Source of the DNA: Halomarinibacterium sedimenti
Lineage (GTDB): Bacteria > Bacteroidota > Bacteroidia > Flavobacteriales > Flavobacteriaceae
Direction of reading: 5' to 3'
Assembly: GCF_019312585.1 (NCBI RefSeq)
Contig: NZ_JAHWDP010000001.1
Span: 248,001 to 312,000 of the forward strand
Length of the DNA: 64,000 nt
Both the position numbers and the translations under genes were made by a program. Numbering within the stretch: position 1 is the first letter of the stretch; the number at the start of each line of letters is the position of its first letter. Of the stretch, positions 17,954-28,075 are shown in pieces. Below the pieces are notes generated by a model, which made no database searches, was not told the DNA's origin, and was given only the letters and a program-made list of their open reading frames with translations.

Positions 17954-17978
17954 TTTATTTCCATCAATTCGAAAAATA

Positions 17979-18935
17979 TTAGAATATTTGAGAGGCAATA
18001 GCTTTAATATTATTACTCTTCCCCATGGAGTAGTAATGAAGTACAGGCACTCCTTTTTCAATTAACTCTTTACTTTGGGTAATACACCACTCAATTCCTA
18101 TTTGGCTAGCAGCTTGATTGTCTTTGCATTTAACTACTTCCATAATTAAATCGTCTGGAAGGTCTACATTAAATCGATGCGGAATTAAATTCAATTGTTT
18201 TTTGGTGGCAATGGGTTTTAACCCTGGAATAATAGGAACGGTAATTCCCTCTTTACGACATTTTTCAACAAAACTGAAATATTTCGAATTATCAAAAAAC
18301 ATTTGGGTAACGACATAGGTAGCCCCCTTGGCAATTTTCTTTTTCAGAAAGTAAATATCACTGTCCATACTGGGTGCTTCAAGGTGTTTTTCAGGATATC
18401 CGGCAACTCCAATACAAAAGTTGGTTGGAGCCGTGTTTTGAAGCTCTTCCTCCAAATATTTTCCGTTATTTAAATCTGAAATTTGAGCCACTAACTGACT
18501 CGCATAACTATGACCATCTTTTTCTGGAGAAAAATAAGTTTCACTTTTTACAGCATCACCCCTAAGTGCCATCACATTATCAATCCCTAAAAAGCCTAAA
18601 TCGATTAAGAAATTCTCGGTATCTTCTTTACTAAAACCTCCACACAAAATATGAGGAATGGCATCCACATCATATTTATTTTGAATGGCAGCGCAAATTC
18701 CCACAGTCCCTGGACGTTTTCGCACTACTTGCTTCTGTAGAAAACCGTTTTCCAATTCTTTATACACATATTCCTCACGATGATAAGTAACATCTATAAA
18801 GGGCGGATTAAATTCCATTAAAGGGTCAATTCCATCAAAAATGGATTGAATGTTTTGTCCTTTTAAAGGTGGAAGAATCTCAAAGGAAAATTGTGTTTTT
18901 CCGTTGGCTTGTGCTACATGTTCTGTTACTTTCAT
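17979..18935 (-). CDS. metF: 5,10-methylenetetrahydrofolate reductase
   Basis: 318 residues. FAD enzyme that makes 5-methyl-THF, the methyl donor for MetH. N-terminal FSFEILPP carries the catalytic Glu region. Later motifs are VMALRGD, IGVAGYPEKHLEAP, YVVTQMFFDN and the C-terminal GVPVLHYYSMGKSNNIKAI. It starts one base after metH ends, so it is co-transcribed with the methionine synthase genes under the SAM-I riboswitch at 23.7 kb. Confidence 0.96.
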   Translation of the reverse strand: MKVTEHVAQANGKTQFSFEILPPLKGQNIQSIFDGIDPLMEFNPPFIDVTYHREEYVYKELENGFLQKQVVRKRPGTVGICAAIQNKYDVDAIPHILCGGFSKEDTENFLIDLGFLGIDNVMALRGDAVKSETYFSPEKDGHSYASQLVAQISDLNNGKYLEEELQNTAPTNFCIGVAGYPEKHLEAPSMDSDIYFLKKKIAKGATYVVTQMFFDNSKYFSFVEKCRKEGITVPIIPGLKPIATKKQLNLIPHRFNVDLPDDLIMEVVKCKDNQAASQIGIEWCITQSKELIEKGVPVLHYYSMGKSNNIKAIASQIF

Positions 18936-21629
18936 TTACTCTGCAATGTTGGGTTGAAGCCATTGAGTGGCTTCAGTTAATGATATATTTTTTCGTTGGG
19001 CAAAATCTGCCACTTGGTCTTCGCTAATCTTTCCTAGACCAAAATATCGAGCTTCAGGATTCCCAAAATAATATCCCGAAACCGAGGCCGCTGGCCACAT
19101 CGCCAAACTTTCGGTTAGGGTAACACCAATGTTTTCATTTACTTGTAAAACCTCCCAAATCGTCTTTTTCTCTAAATGATCTGGACAAGCAGGATATCCT
19201 GGAGCAGGACGAATTCCTTTATATGTTTCGGCAATTAATTCCTCATTAGAAAGATTTTCATTAGCGGCATAGCCCCAATGTTTTGTACGTACTTCCTTAT
19301 GAAGATATTCTGCAAATGCCTCAGCAAGTCTATCGGCCAAGGCCTTCACCATAATTGAGTTATAATCATCATGTTCTTTTTCAAACTTCGCAGCTAATTC
19401 TTGCGTTCCAAAACCCGCCGAAACACAAAAACAACCTATATAATCTTTAAGACCTGAATCTTTTGGAGCAATAAAATCGGCTAAAGCAATATTGGGTCTA
19501 CCTTCGGCTTTTTTACTTTGTTGACGTAGGGTTCTAAATATTCCCCTCTTTTCCTCGGACACCTCCCTCGAAAGGGGAGGAAAATATAATTCTATGTCGT
19601 CGTTATTTATTGTATTGGCTTCAAAAAGACCAAAGATGCCTTTTGCTTTTAATAGTTTTTCTGAAATAATTTTCTGTAGCAACTGTTGTGCATCCTCAAA
19701 TAATTCGGAAGCTTGTTTTCCTACCACCCCATCTTTCAAAATGTCTGGAAATCTTCCGTGGAGTTCCCAACTTCTAAAAAAAGGAGTCCAGTCTATGTAC
19801 TCTTTCAGAATTTCTAAATCTAAATTTTCAATCAACTGAATTCCCAGCTGTTTGGGTTTTACAATTTCTGAAGCCTTCCAATCTATTTTAAATTTATTCT
19901 TTCGGGCTTCTTCGATAGACAAATATTCTTTAACACGTTGTCTTTTTGAAAACCCTTCTCTGAAAATTTTATATTCTTCTTTCAGCTTTATTTTATAAGC
20001 GTCTTTTCGTTCTTTCTGCAGTAAATCTCCTACTACCGTAACAGCACGCGATGCATCATTTACGTGAACCACCGTTTGTCCATATTCTGGGTCTATTTTT
20101 ACTGCGGTATGCGCTTTGCTAGTCGTAGCACCTCCAATTAACAAGGGTACTTTAAAATTCTGTCGTTGCATTTCTTTGGCGAGAAACACCATCTCGTCCA
20201 AGGAAGGGGTTATTAATCCGCTTAGCCCAATAACATCTACATTTTCTTCTTTTGCGGTATCGATAATCTTTTCGGGGGGTACCATGACTCCTAAATCGAT
20301 GATTTCATAATTATTACAAGCCAATACTACCGAAACAATATTTTTTCCAATGTCATGTACATCCCCTTTTACGGTCGCCATCAATATTTTACCATTTGAA
20401 GAAGACACATGATCCTTTTCAGCTTCAATATAGGGAAGCAAATAGGCAACGGCTTTTTTCATGACTCGTGCACTTTTCACCACCTGGGGAAGAAACATCT
20501 TTCCACTGCCAAAGAGGTCTCCCACCACGTTCATTCCAATCATTAAATGTCCTTCTATTACTTCAATAGGTTTTGCAACAGCTTGCCTTGCTTCTTCAAT
20601 ATCCTCTAAAATATAAGCATCAATTCCTTTAACTAAGGCACGAGTGATTCTATCTTGCAAAGGTTCCTCACGCCAGGATAAATCGACTTTCTTTTCTTCC
20701 CTTGTCCCTTTAACGGTTTCAGCAAAGTCTAATAACCTTTCAGTGGCATCGTCTCTTCGGTCGAGCATAACATCTTCTACTCGTTCTAGTAAATCTTTAG
20801 GGATATCATCATATACCTCCAACATCGTTGGGTTTACAATCCCCATATTCATTCCTGCCTGAATCGCGTGATACAAAAACACCGAGTGCATCGCTTCACG
20901 AACCACATCATTCCCTCGAAAACTGAAAGAAACATTGCTTACACCTCCACTCACACTACAATGTGGAAGGTTTTCTCTTACCCAACGAGTAGCTTCAATA
21001 AAATCAATGGCGTTTCGTTTATGTTCATCCATTCCCGTAGCCACCGGAAAAATGTTTAAATCGAAAATGATGTCCTCTGGAGGAAAATGAACCTTATTTA
21101 CGAGTATATCGTAGGATCGTTTAGCAATTTCTATTCTTCGTTCGTAATTATCGGCTTGTCCCACTTCATCAAATGCCATGATAATTACGGCAGCGCCATA
21201 TCGTTTAATGAGTTTTGCCTGACGAAGAAATTCAGTTTCACCTTCCTTTAAACTGATGGAATTCACCACACATTTTCCTTGCACCACTTGTAAACCAGCT
21301 TCAATAATCTCCCATTTAGAGCTATCAATCATAATTGGAACTCGGGAAATATCAGGTTCTGCAACCACTAAATTTAAGAACTTAACCATGGCTTCTTTTC
21401 CATCAATCAATCCATCGTCCATATTAATGTCGATAATCTGAGCACCCCCTTCTACTTGATGACGAGCGATGGTTAGGGCTTCTTCAAAATTTTCTTCCTT
21501 TATAAGCCGAAGAAATTTACGTGAACCAGCTACGTTTGTACGTTCCCCTACATTTATAAAGTTACTCTCCGGAGTTATTACCAAAGGTTCTAAACCTGAA
21601 AGCTTTAAATATCTTTTCTCGTTTTCCAT
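18936..21629 (-). CDS. metH: Cobalamin-dependent methionine synthase, C-terminal subunit (pterin, B12 and activation domains)
   Basis: 897 residues from Met at 21629 ([15 protein letters not shown]); ATG at 21653 is possible but gives an atypical extension. Order of domains: pterin-binding (about 15-300; [16 protein letters not shown]), cap (about 330-420), B12-binding with the cobalt-ligand motif [13 protein letters not shown] near 435, and the AdoMet activation domain (about 560-890; [15 protein letters not shown]). The homocysteine-binding domain is missing and is encoded separately at 22569-23579, so this is a split MetH. The gap to the PLP-enzyme gene upstream is one base. Confidence 0.95.
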   Translation of the reverse strand: MENEKRYLKLSGLEPLVITPESNFINVGERTNVAGSRKFLRLIKEENFEEALTIARHQVEGGAQIIDINMDDGLIDGKEAMVKFLNLVVAEPDISRVPIMIDSSKWEIIEAGLQVVQGKCVVNSISLKEGETEFLRQAKLIKRYGAAVIIMAFDEVGQADNYERRIEIAKRSYDILVNKVHFPPEDIIFDLNIFPVATGMDEHKRNAIDFIEATRWVRENLPHCSVSGGVSNVSFSFRGNDVVREAMHSVFLYHAIQAGMNMGIVNPTMLEVYDDIPKDLLERVEDVMLDRRDDATERLLDFAETVKGTREEKKVDLSWREEPLQDRITRALVKGIDAYILEDIEEARQAVAKPIEVIEGHLMIGMNVVGDLFGSGKMFLPQVVKSARVMKKAVAYLLPYIEAEKDHVSSSNGKILMATVKGDVHDIGKNIVSVVLACNNYEIIDLGVMVPPEKIIDTAKEENVDVIGLSGLITPSLDEMVFLAKEMQRQNFKVPLLIGGATTSKAHTAVKIDPEYGQTVVHVNDASRAVTVVGDLLQKERKDAYKIKLKEEYKIFREGFSKRQRVKEYLSIEEARKNKFKIDWKASEIVKPKQLGIQLIENLDLEILKEYIDWTPFFRSWELHGRFPDILKDGVVGKQASELFEDAQQLLQKIISEKLLKAKGIFGLFEANTINNDDIELYFPPLSREVSEEKRGIFRTLRQQSKKAEGRPNIALADFIAPKDSGLKDYIGCFCVSAGFGTQELAAKFEKEHDDYNSIMVKALADRLAEAFAEYLHKEVRTKHWGYAANENLSNEELIAETYKGIRPAPGYPACPDHLEKKTIWEVLQVNENIGVTLTESLAMWPAASVSGYYFGNPEARYFGLGKISEDQVADFAQRKNISLTEATQWLQPNIAE

Positions 21630-21630
21630 T

Positions 21631-22572
21631 TTAAAAAGGCAAGTTTTTAACATCTACATTTCCACCAGAAAGGATTATTCCAATCTTTTGACCTTTTAAT
21701 TTTTCCTTTTGTTGTAACACAGCCGCTAAAGGAACCGCACTGGAGGGTTCTACCATAATTTTCATGCGCTCCCAAATAAGTTTCATAGCTTCCACAATCT
21801 CAAGTTCTTCTACACAAATAATTTCCTTTAGTAACTTTTGAATAATAGGAAAATTAATATCTCCCAAATTGGTTCGCAATCCGTCTGCAATGGTGTTAGA
21901 AGTTTCATTGGTTTCAATGACACCCGATTTTAACGATCGGAACGCATCATTCACATTTGAAGGTTCACCTCCAATCGTCTTACAATTTTTTCCGAAGTAA
22001 TAAGCCGAAAGTGCTGTGCCAGCAATCAATCCGCCACCACCCACTGGCGTTAAAACTACATCCAGCGTCGGGTACTCTTCTAGTAACTCTAAGGTTGCAG
22101 TCGCATTTCCTAAAATCACATCCAAATTATTGGATGGATGTAAAAAAGTAGCTCCTTTTTCTTGTACTATTTTTTTTGAAGTGGCTTCCCTTGCTTTAAG
22201 TGTAGACTCGCAAAAAATAACTTCGGCTCCATAACCCAGAACGGCTTCTTTTTTTACTGAAGGAGCATTTTCTGGCATTACGACATAGGCTTTTATTCCT
22301 AATTCATTTGAAGCCAAAGCAACAGCTTGACCAAAATTTCCTGAAGAATGTGTGACTACGCCTTTTTCTTTTTGAATTTCAGAAAGATTTTGAATAGCAT
22401 TAACAGCACCTCTCATTTTAAAGGCACCCATTTTCTGAAAGTTCTCACATTTAAATAAAATAGATGTTCCTGCTAATTCATTAATCGCCGAGGATGAAAG
22501 CACAGGGGTTCTATGAACAAATGGCTTAACACAATTGTAAGCATTTAATATGTCTTGTTTGGAGGGAATCAT
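21631..22572 (-). CDS. PLP-dependent threonine/serine dehydratase or serine racemase-type enzyme
   Basis: 313 residues, fold type II. PLP lysine K52 in GAFKMRGA, phosphate loop [11 protein letters not shown], and [11 protein letters not shown]. No C-terminal ACT domain, so it resembles catabolic threonine ammonia-lyase or serine racemase rather than the biosynthetic IlvA. It sits inside the split metH operon: ATGA overlap with the homocysteine-methyltransferase half and a one-base gap to the other half. The substrate is uncertain (Thr, Ser or a hydroxyamino acid). The position suggests a link with one-carbon or homoserine-family amino-acid flux, but that is inference. Confidence 0.85.
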   Translation of the reverse strand: MIPSKQDILNAYNCVKPFVHRTPVLSSSAINELAGTSILFKCENFQKMGAFKMRGAVNAIQNLSEIQKEKGVVTHSSGNFGQAVALASNELGIKAYVVMPENAPSVKKEAVLGYGAEVIFCESTLKAREATSKKIVQEKGATFLHPSNNLDVILGNATATLELLEEYPTLDVVLTPVGGGGLIAGTALSAYYFGKNCKTIGGEPSNVNDAFRSLKSGVIETNETSNTIADGLRTNLGDINFPIIQKLLKEIICVEELEIVEAMKLIWERMKIMVEPSSAVPLAAVLQQKEKLKGQKIGIILSGGNVDVKNLPF

Positions 22573-23579
22573 ATTACTGCTTCAATTTTTGGTAACGGTC
22601 TCGGAGAAAACTTTGCAGCTACCTCTGTGATGGCCTTAATATGAGGAGGTGTGGTTCCACAGCATCCTCCAATAATATTGACCAGATTCTTTTGTAGGTA
22701 CTCCTCTATTTGTTTTCCCATTTGTTCTGGTGACTCATCATACTCTCCAAAGGCATTTGGTAATCCAGCATTGGGATAGGCAGATATAGCTAAATTGGTC
22801 CTACTAGAAACAGCTTCTAAATGTGGAGTCAGCTGTTTTGCACCCAAGGCACAATTAAATCCAACGCTAAGCAATGGAATATGTGAAATAGAGATTAAAA
22901 AGGCTTCGGCGGTTTGTCCAGAAAGGGTACGCCCCGAAGCATCTGTAATGGTTCCACTTACCATAATGGGAATATCGAGATTTCGTTCTTCTTTTATCTC
23001 TTCAATAGCAAACAAAGCCGCTTTGGCATTTAGAGTGTCAAAAATGGTCTCAACCAATAATAAATCAGCTCCGCCGTCGATGAGTGCTTCTGCTTGTTGT
23101 TTGTATGCTATTCGTAATTCTTCAAAAGATATTGCTCTAAACCCTGGATCGTTTACATCTGGAGATAAACTAGCTGTTTTATTGGTAGGTCCTAAAGCAC
23201 CAGCCACAAAACGAGGTTTGTGTGGCTCTTTTGCTGTATATTCTTCAGCAACTTGTTTTGCTATTTTGGCACTTTCAAAATTTAATTCATAGACCAAATC
23301 TTGCATATCGTAATCTGCCATGGCAATGGTTGTACCAGAAAAAGTATTGGTTTCCACAATATCGGCTCCCGCTTCAAAATATTTTTTATGAACCTCGGCA
23401 ATAGTTTGCGGCTGGGTTAACGAAAGTAAATCGTTATTTCCTTTGACCGATTTATGAAAATCTTTAAACCGTTCTCCACGGAAATCTTCTTCGGTAAATT
23501 GATAGCGTTGCAACATGGTTCCCATGGCGCCGTCGAGAACTAAAATACGTTCTCGTAATAATTTTTCAATACTATGCAT
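22569..23579 (-). CDS. metH: Methionine synthase, homocysteine-binding subunit (split MetH N-terminus)
   Basis: 336 residues corresponding to the first barrel of full-length Met[27 protein letters not shown] opens it. Zinc-ligand cysteines are visible in GFNCALG (about residue 240) and [13 protein letters not shown] (about 307). It binds homocysteine and receives the methyl group from the B12 subunit encoded downstream. First gene after the SAM-I riboswitch at 23647-23752. Confidence 0.95.
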   Translation of the reverse strand: MHSIEKLLRERILVLDGAMGTMLQRYQFTEEDFRGERFKDFHKSVKGNNDLLSLTQPQTIAEVHKKYFEAGADIVETNTFSGTTIAMADYDMQDLVYELNFESAKIAKQVAEEYTAKEPHKPRFVAGALGPTNKTASLSPDVNDPGFRAISFEELRIAYKQQAEALIDGGADLLLVETIFDTLNAKAALFAIEEIKEERNLDIPIMVSGTITDASGRTLSGQTAEAFLISISHIPLLSVGFNCALGAKQLTPHLEAVSSRTNLAISAYPNAGLPNAFGEYDESPEQMGKQIEEYLQKNLVNIIGGCCGTTPPHIKAITEVAAKFSPRPLPKIEAVI

Positions 23580-23646
23580 AACAAACAGAGTCTATAAATT
23601 AGACTTTAAAAAATGCTATCATAAAAAGAGGAGAAATCTTCGTTTT

Positions 23647-23752
23647 GTTATCTATTCTGAAATTAACTTCAGATAGAATGTAGCACCTTCATTGCATGGC
23701 AAAGGGTTGCTAAGGTTTCAAAGGGTCTATTCCCTCCACCTTTCTTGATAAC
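23647..23752 (-). ncRNA. SAM-I (S-box) riboswitch upstream of the split metH operon
   Basis: On the minus strand the conserved S-box core is readable: TTATCAAGAAAGGTGGAGGG, then GACCCTTTGAAACCTTAGCAACC, then AAGGTGCTACATTC. Helix P1 closes with GTTATC / GATAAC at the two ends. It lies 67 bases before the metH ATG. No clear terminator follows, so the expression platform is not assigned. Confidence 0.93.
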
Positions 23753-23777
23753 GTTTCAAAAAGTGTATGAACTGGCA

Positions 23778-23808
23778 CAAAGAAAAGGCATAAAATTGTT
23801 TTTACCAA
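23778..23808 (-). promoter_or_regulatory. Probable promoter of the metH SAM-I transcript
   Basis: TTG (23808-23806), a 20-nt spacer, and TTTCTTTG (23785-23778), one mismatch to TAnnTTTG. Spacing is ideal for a Bacteroidetes promoter, and the start point would fall 15-20 bases before the riboswitch. Confidence 0.6.
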
Positions 23809-23824
23809 TTCTTAATGTAAAAAA

Positions 23825-24457
23825 TTAATGCTTTAAATGAATTCCACATTCGCGATTCTCTAAAGCTTTTACAGGATCGAAATAATCAAATTCTAATGGT
23901 AACTTTTTGTTTTTTATATAGGCTTCCAATGCATCATCATCATAATGATAAAAGGGGCTTACCTTTAAAATTCCATCGCGACTAAAACTAAATACATCTA
24001 ATCCATTGCGATGCTCAGTTTGTCCTTTTCGAACATTGGTAAACCAAACATCGGGCTGATGCTTTTTAAACGCTCTATTAAAAGGCTCCAACTTTACCTT
24101 TTCTGAAAAAATAGGATGGTTTGGATTGTTAATATTTGGTAATCCAATTCTACTATTTATATATGCGGTAGTATATTTTGGACTGAAAATTTCGATATTA
24201 AGTTCAAGGTTTTCAATCAAGTAATTAGCATGTTTATAGGTAGCTTCAGTATTATATCCTGTGTCACACCATATCACCTGAATATCCTTTTTTACTTTGC
24301 TACAGGCCCACAATAAAGCGGCCGAATAGGAACCAAAACTTGTTGTAACTAATGGACTTTTGGCTTGTTCTAATGAAAAAGAAATAATTTCCAAAGGGTC
24401 TTCAAATCGAACATTTTCATTAAATAAATGAATATTTTGAGGAGTGATTTGGTTCAT
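23825..24457 (-). CDS. cysH: Phosphoadenosine phosphosulfate reductase family protein
   Basis: 210 residues. Reduces PAPS to sulfite in sulfate assimilation. The P-loop-like TTSFGSYSAALL (about 38-49) binds the nucleotide; WCDTGYNTEATY follows. The catalytic C-terminal cysteine is C204 in ECGIHLKH. The paired CC/CxxC cysteines of iron-sulfur APS reductases are absent, which favours the thioredoxin-dependent PAPS type. Last gene of the trans-sulfuration / hom / osmC / Rrf2 group. cysDN and sulfite reductase are not in this window. Confidence 0.9.
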   Translation of the reverse strand: MNQITPQNIHLFNENVRFEDPLEIISFSLEQAKSPLVTTSFGSYSAALLWACSKVKKDIQVIWCDTGYNTEATYKHANYLIENLELNIEIFSPKYTTAYINSRIGLPNINNPNHPIFSEKVKLEPFNRAFKKHQPDVWFTNVRKGQTEHRNGLDVFSFSRDGILKVSPFYHYDDDALEAYIKNKKLPLEFDYFDPVKALENRECGIHLKH

Positions 24458-24522
24458 GCTATTATCCTATCGATTTAGTAGAGTTTGCAAACATACAAAC
24501 TTTAATCAAAAAAAAATATGAT

Positions 24523-24945
24523 TTATGTCAGTTGATTTTTCACAAAGTCTGAAAGGGACGTATTCTCCATAATTGAAAGTGTGTTATCTCGCACCTGAAT
24601 CATAAGATTGTGAACACTACAAAGATCCTCGTCTGGGCAATCTTCACATTTTTCATAAAAATTGAGACTTACACAAGGCACCATAGCGATGGGGCCTTCA
24701 AGCACTCTATAAAACGCAGCAATGGGAGTATTTCTAGATTTTTCAAGCAAATAATACCCACCTCCTTTACCTTTTTTAGCACCCAAATAGCCTGCTTTTT
24801 TAAGGGTTAAGAGGATACTTTCTAAAAACTTTTGAGAGATATTTTCTGCTTTAGAAATAACTTCAATCTGTACTGGCTCATTGTCCTCCCTTCTTGCAAG
24901 AAAGCTCAAAGCCTTGAATCCATATTTTGTTTTTCTAGATAGCAT
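24523..24945 (-). CDS. Rrf2-family transcriptional regulator
   Basis: 140 residues. N-terminal winged helix (about 1-70; MLSRKTKYGFKALSFLA, NISQKFLESILLTLKKAGYL, GKGGGYYL). A cysteine cluster C91, C100, C103 and C109 (VPCVSL, EKCEDCPDEDLC) could hold an iron-sulfur cluster or sense redox/sulfur state. Placement directly before cysH and after osmC points to cysteine/sulfate control (CymR- or IscR-like). A possible operator, CCTATCGATTTAGTAGAG, lies at 24466-24483 just before cysH. Confidence 0.9.
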   Translation of the reverse strand: MLSRKTKYGFKALSFLARREDNEPVQIEVISKAENISQKFLESILLTLKKAGYLGAKKGKGGGYYLLEKSRNTPIAAFYRVLEGPIAMVPCVSLNFYEKCEDCPDEDLCSVHNLMIQVRDNTLSIMENTSLSDFVKNQLT

Positions 24946-24954
24946 ATAGTAAAG

Positions 24955-25374
24955 TTATAGTTTCGTTCCGTTTAAAACAACATCGTAAGTAATTTTTACT
25001 GAATTTTCTAAAGTAATCGAAACCGAACAATATTTTTCAAAACTTAAAGAAGCGGCTCTTTTAGCTTTTTCTGGGGCAATATCACCTTCCAAATAAACGG
25101 TTACATGCATAGATTTAAAAGGTTTTGCGTTTCTTACTTCGGAACGAGTTCCTTCCACTTCTACTTTGTAAGAATCTACAACTTGACGTTGCTTTTTCAA
25201 AACATAAATGATGTCTATAGCATTACAGCCACCTACTGCCATTAATAAAAGTTCCATAGGGCTTGCCCCATTTACTTTGTTATTGTTTTTATTATCTATT
25301 AATACCGAGATATTATTATCCCCTTTTCCTTCCAAAAGGTAATCCTCATTAATTCTATTTAAAGTAACTTTCAT
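24955..25374 (-). CDS. OsmC family protein
   Basis: 139 residues. OsmC/Ohr fold with both family cysteines, one in GGCNAIDIIYVL (about residue 49) and one in KYCSVSITLEN (about 117). This suggests a peroxidatic thiol pair acting on hydroperoxides or persulfides. Lies between hom and the Rrf2 gene with gaps of 3 and 9 bases, so it is part of the sulfur operon, where a protective role is plausible. Confidence 0.88.
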   Translation of the reverse strand: MKVTLNRINEDYLLEGKGDNNISVLIDNKNNNKVNGASPMELLLMAVGGCNAIDIIYVLKKQRQVVDSYKVEVEGTRSEVRNAKPFKSMHVTVYLEGDIAPEKAKRAASLSFEKYCSVSITLENSVKITYDVVLNGTKL

Positions 25375-25377
25375 GAA

Positions 25378-26517
25378 TTATTTTATTTTATCACTTAATC
25401 TTAAAATATCACCCAAAACACCTCTTGCCGTTACTTTTGAACCCGCTCCAGCGCCCTGTATAATAATGGGGTGATTACCGTAATTTTCAGTATAAATTTC
25501 AAACAGTGAGTCGCTTCCTTGTAAATTTCCTAACGCACTATTTTTAGAAACTGAAACCAAGCTTACATCCAAAATAGCTCCATCTTCCTTAGACAAATCG
25601 CCATGTAAATCTCCTACGTACCGCAATACTTGACCTTTATTAAGGTTCTTCTTTTTAATTTGAAACGGAACATCCAATGCCTCTAAATTTTTTAAAAACG
25701 TTTCTTTGGATACTTTTCTTAATTCTTTCGGAATTAAATTTTGAATCGAAATATCTTCAAACTCATTATGCAAATCCAATTCTCTTGCTAAGATAAGAAG
25801 TTTTCGAGCCACATCATTACCACATAAATCTTCCCGTGGGTCAGGCTCTGTATATCCCACATATATTGCCTTTTTCAATACCGAACTGAAAGTGCCTTCT
25901 TCTTCAGAAAAGGAATTAAAAATATAGCTCAACGAACCTGAAAAAACGCCTTTTATTCGTGTAATATTCTCACCTGAAAGATGCAATAGTTTGATGGTGT
26001 CAATAAGTGGCAGCCCAGCGCCAACATTGGTTTCATATAAATATTCTTTTTCATTTTTAGCTAGTAAACCTCGTAATTCTTGATAAAATTTTAAACTGGA
26101 AGTATTGGCAATTTTATTGGATGAAACCAAATTAAATCCTGAATTTATAAACTCAGGATAATGATTTACAAATTCTGAAGAAGCGGTATTATCAATAGCG
26201 ATAAGATTTTTCAGTTGATTTGTTTTAGCAAAATGAATTACCTCAGTAATGGAATAGCATTGTGTTTTTGTTGTAAACTCTTCTTTCCAATTTGCTGAAA
26301 TATGTTGTCCCAAAAGAGCCGTTTTGGAATTTGCAATACAAAATATATTCAACTCCAAATCGCGACGCTTTGCAATTTCATTTTTCCTTTCAAATAGTTG
26401 GTCAATTAATACCGAACCCACATTTCCTCTTCCAAAAACCGCAATATTAATTTGCTTCTTTTTTAAGGCACCCAAATTAATGCGTGCCTTTGGTTGTTCT
26501 AAAATTTCAGTGCTCAT
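25378..26517 (-). CDS. Homoserine dehydrogenase (stand-alone)
   Basis: 379 residues. Reduces aspartate semialdehyde to homoserine. Rossmann motif AVFGRGNVGSVL at about 28-39, catalytic region NVGAGLPLIDTIKLL, GVFSGSLSYIFN and GYTEPDPREDLCGNDVARKLLIL. There is no fused aspartokinase and no ACT domain, so it probably lacks allosteric control by threonine. It follows the trans-sulfuration gene by 11 bases under the SAM-I riboswitch at 27.8 kb, which suggests it supplies homoserine for methionine. Confidence 0.93.
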   Translation of the reverse strand: MSTEILEQPKARINLGALKKKQINIAVFGRGNVGSVLIDQLFERKNEIAKRRDLELNIFCIANSKTALLGQHISANWKEEFTTKTQCYSITEVIHFAKTNQLKNLIAIDNTASSEFVNHYPEFINSGFNLVSSNKIANTSSLKFYQELRGLLAKNEKEYLYETNVGAGLPLIDTIKLLHLSGENITRIKGVFSGSLSYIFNSFSEEEGTFSSVLKKAIYVGYTEPDPREDLCGNDVARKLLILARELDLHNEFEDISIQNLIPKELRKVSKETFLKNLEALDVPFQIKKKNLNKGQVLRYVGDLHGDLSKEDGAILDVSLVSVSKNSALGNLQGSDSLFEIYTENYGNHPIIIQGAGAGSKVTARGVLGDILRLSDKIK

Positions 26518-26528
26518 TTTTCTGAGAT

Positions 26529-27698
26529 TTATACAAATAAAACTTCGGCTTCTTTTTGAACACTTTTAAAAGCATTTTCTAAATCTAAAATTAGATCATC
26601 AGCTTCTTCAATACCGCAGGATAAACGAATAAGAGAATCTGTAATTCCAGCTTGCAATCGTTTCTCTCTGGGAATAGAAGCATGCGTCATCTGTGCAGGA
26701 TAACACAGCAAGCTTTTCACACCCCCTAAACTTTCTGCCAATTTGAAAAACGCTGTACTTGTTACAAATTCATTTGCAGCGTCTTGAGTATCATTTTTTA
26801 AACTAAAGGAAACTACGCCTCCAAACAATCCATTTTGCTGGCTATTAGCTATTTCGTGGTTTTTATGGCTTTTTAATCCAGGATAAAATACCTGATCTAC
26901 AGCATCATGCTGCTCTAAATACAAAGCCACTTTTAAGGCATTTTCACATTGCTTTCTAAAACGCAAATCCAAAGTTTCAATCCCTCGAATAGTTAAAAAG
27001 CAATCCCACGGACCTAAAACACCTCCCGAAGCATTTTGAACAAATTTTATTTTTTCGGAAAGCTCTTTTGTTTTAGTAATTACCAGACCAGCGACCAAAT
27101 CGGAATGACCCCCAATGTATTTGGTGCCACTATGAATAATTATATCGGCTCCTAAATCAATTGGATTTTGCCCAATAGGGGAACCAAAAGTGTTATCAAC
27201 CACCAACAAGGCATTCACACTTTTTACAATGTTTGAAATTGCTTTAATATCTGAAACTTTCAAAGTAGGATTCGTAGGTGATTCTATCCATACCAATTTG
27301 GTTTTGGAGGTAACGGCTTCGGCAACATTATCAACTTCGGTTGTATCTACATAATTTACTTTAATGCCTAATTTTTCATACACGTGGGTAAATAAACGGT
27401 ACGCACCACCATAAATATCATCTACCGCTACAATTTCATCTCCAGCTGAAAGTAATTTCAGAACAGAATCGATGGCTGCCAAACCAGTGGCAAAAGCAAA
27501 CCCAGAATGCCCATGTTCAAGCTTGGCCACAAGGTCTTCTAGCACTTTACGGGTGGGGTTGTTACTTCTTGCATAATCGAAACCTTTATTCACCCCTGGG
27601 GCTTCTTGAATAAATGTGGAAGTTTGGTACACAGGTACCGAGATAGCACCCGTTAATGGGTCACTTGGAATGGAATGGATAATTTTTGTTGCACTCAT
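26529..27698 (-). CDS. Trans-sulfuration PLP enzyme (cystathionine gamma-synthase / homocysteine synthase family)
   Basis: 389 residues, Cys/Met-metabolism PLP family. PLP lysine K193 in HSGTKYIGGHSD; YARSNNPTR near residue 43 and SLGGVKSLLCYPAQMTHAS near 335 are family signatures. Acts on an activated homoserine to make cystathionine or homocysteine; synthase versus lyase versus sulfhydrylase cannot be decided from these motifs alone. First gene after a SAM-I riboswitch with its own terminator, followed by hom, osmC, Rrf2 and cysH. This favours a biosynthetic role. Confidence 0.9.
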   Translation of the reverse strand: MSATKIIHSIPSDPLTGAISVPVYQTSTFIQEAPGVNKGFDYARSNNPTRKVLEDLVAKLEHGHSGFAFATGLAAIDSVLKLLSAGDEIVAVDDIYGGAYRLFTHVYEKLGIKVNYVDTTEVDNVAEAVTSKTKLVWIESPTNPTLKVSDIKAISNIVKSVNALLVVDNTFGSPIGQNPIDLGADIIIHSGTKYIGGHSDLVAGLVITKTKELSEKIKFVQNASGGVLGPWDCFLTIRGIETLDLRFRKQCENALKVALYLEQHDAVDQVFYPGLKSHKNHEIANSQQNGLFGGVVSFSLKNDTQDAANEFVTSTAFFKLAESLGGVKSLLCYPAQMTHASIPREKRLQAGITDSLIRLSCGIEEADDLILDLENAFKSVQKEAEVLFV

Positions 27699-27796
27699 TT
27701 TTCTAATTTTTTTGAGTTAATAAATAGATTAAAACAAAAAATTCAAATACGTCTTGCGACGGATGTACTAGAAAAATGTTATTAAGAAATTTGAAA

Positions 27797-27820
27797 AACC
27801 ATTTTAGAAAAAAATGGGTT
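27797..27820 (-). terminator. Riboswitch-linked intrinsic terminator
   Basis: On the minus strand CCATTTT / AAAATGG is followed by a T run, just 3' of SAM-I helix P1 and about 100 bases before the coding start. This is the expected off-state hairpin of the riboswitch. Confidence 0.8.
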
Positions 27821-27824
27821 TGTC

Positions 27825-27930
27825 GTTATCTATCAGCCGCAATTTGCGGTGTAGAATGTAGCACCTTCTTTGCAGAACAAAGGGTTGCTAAGGCTTCAGC
27901 GGGTCTAGTCCCTCCACCTTTCTTGATAAC
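27825..27930 (-). ncRNA. SAM-I (S-box) riboswitch upstream of the trans-sulfuration operon
   Basis: Minus-strand core TTATCAAGAAAGGTGGAGGG, GACCCGCTGAAGCCTTAGCAA and AAGGTGCTACATTC; P1 is GTTATC / GATAAC. Closely resembles the copy at 23.7 kb. A terminator follows, so control is by premature termination when AdoMet is high. Confidence 0.95.
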
Positions 27931-28035
27931 ATTTCAGTAAGTTATTGAACTTTGTGAGCACAAATATTGATAAACAAAATCGACTTCTCCAAATATTTTA
28001 TGAGAATTTTAAAAATTTACCAACAAAATATAGCT

Positions 28036-28065
28036 TTTGTATCTATATTAAAATACTTACATTTG
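28036..28065 (+). promoter_or_regulatory. Promoter of metK
   Basis: TTTG at 28036-28039, an 18-nt spacer and a perfect TACATTTG -7 box at 28058-28065. Transcription would begin about 28070, immediately before the SAM-II riboswitch. Confidence 0.7.
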
Positions 28066-28075
28066 CCCCAAATTA

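Noticed and set aside
24466-24483. CCTATCGATTTAGTAGAG as an Rrf2 operator
   Set aside because: Only one imperfectly palindromic copy in the window; mentioned with the Rrf2 gene but not called as a site.
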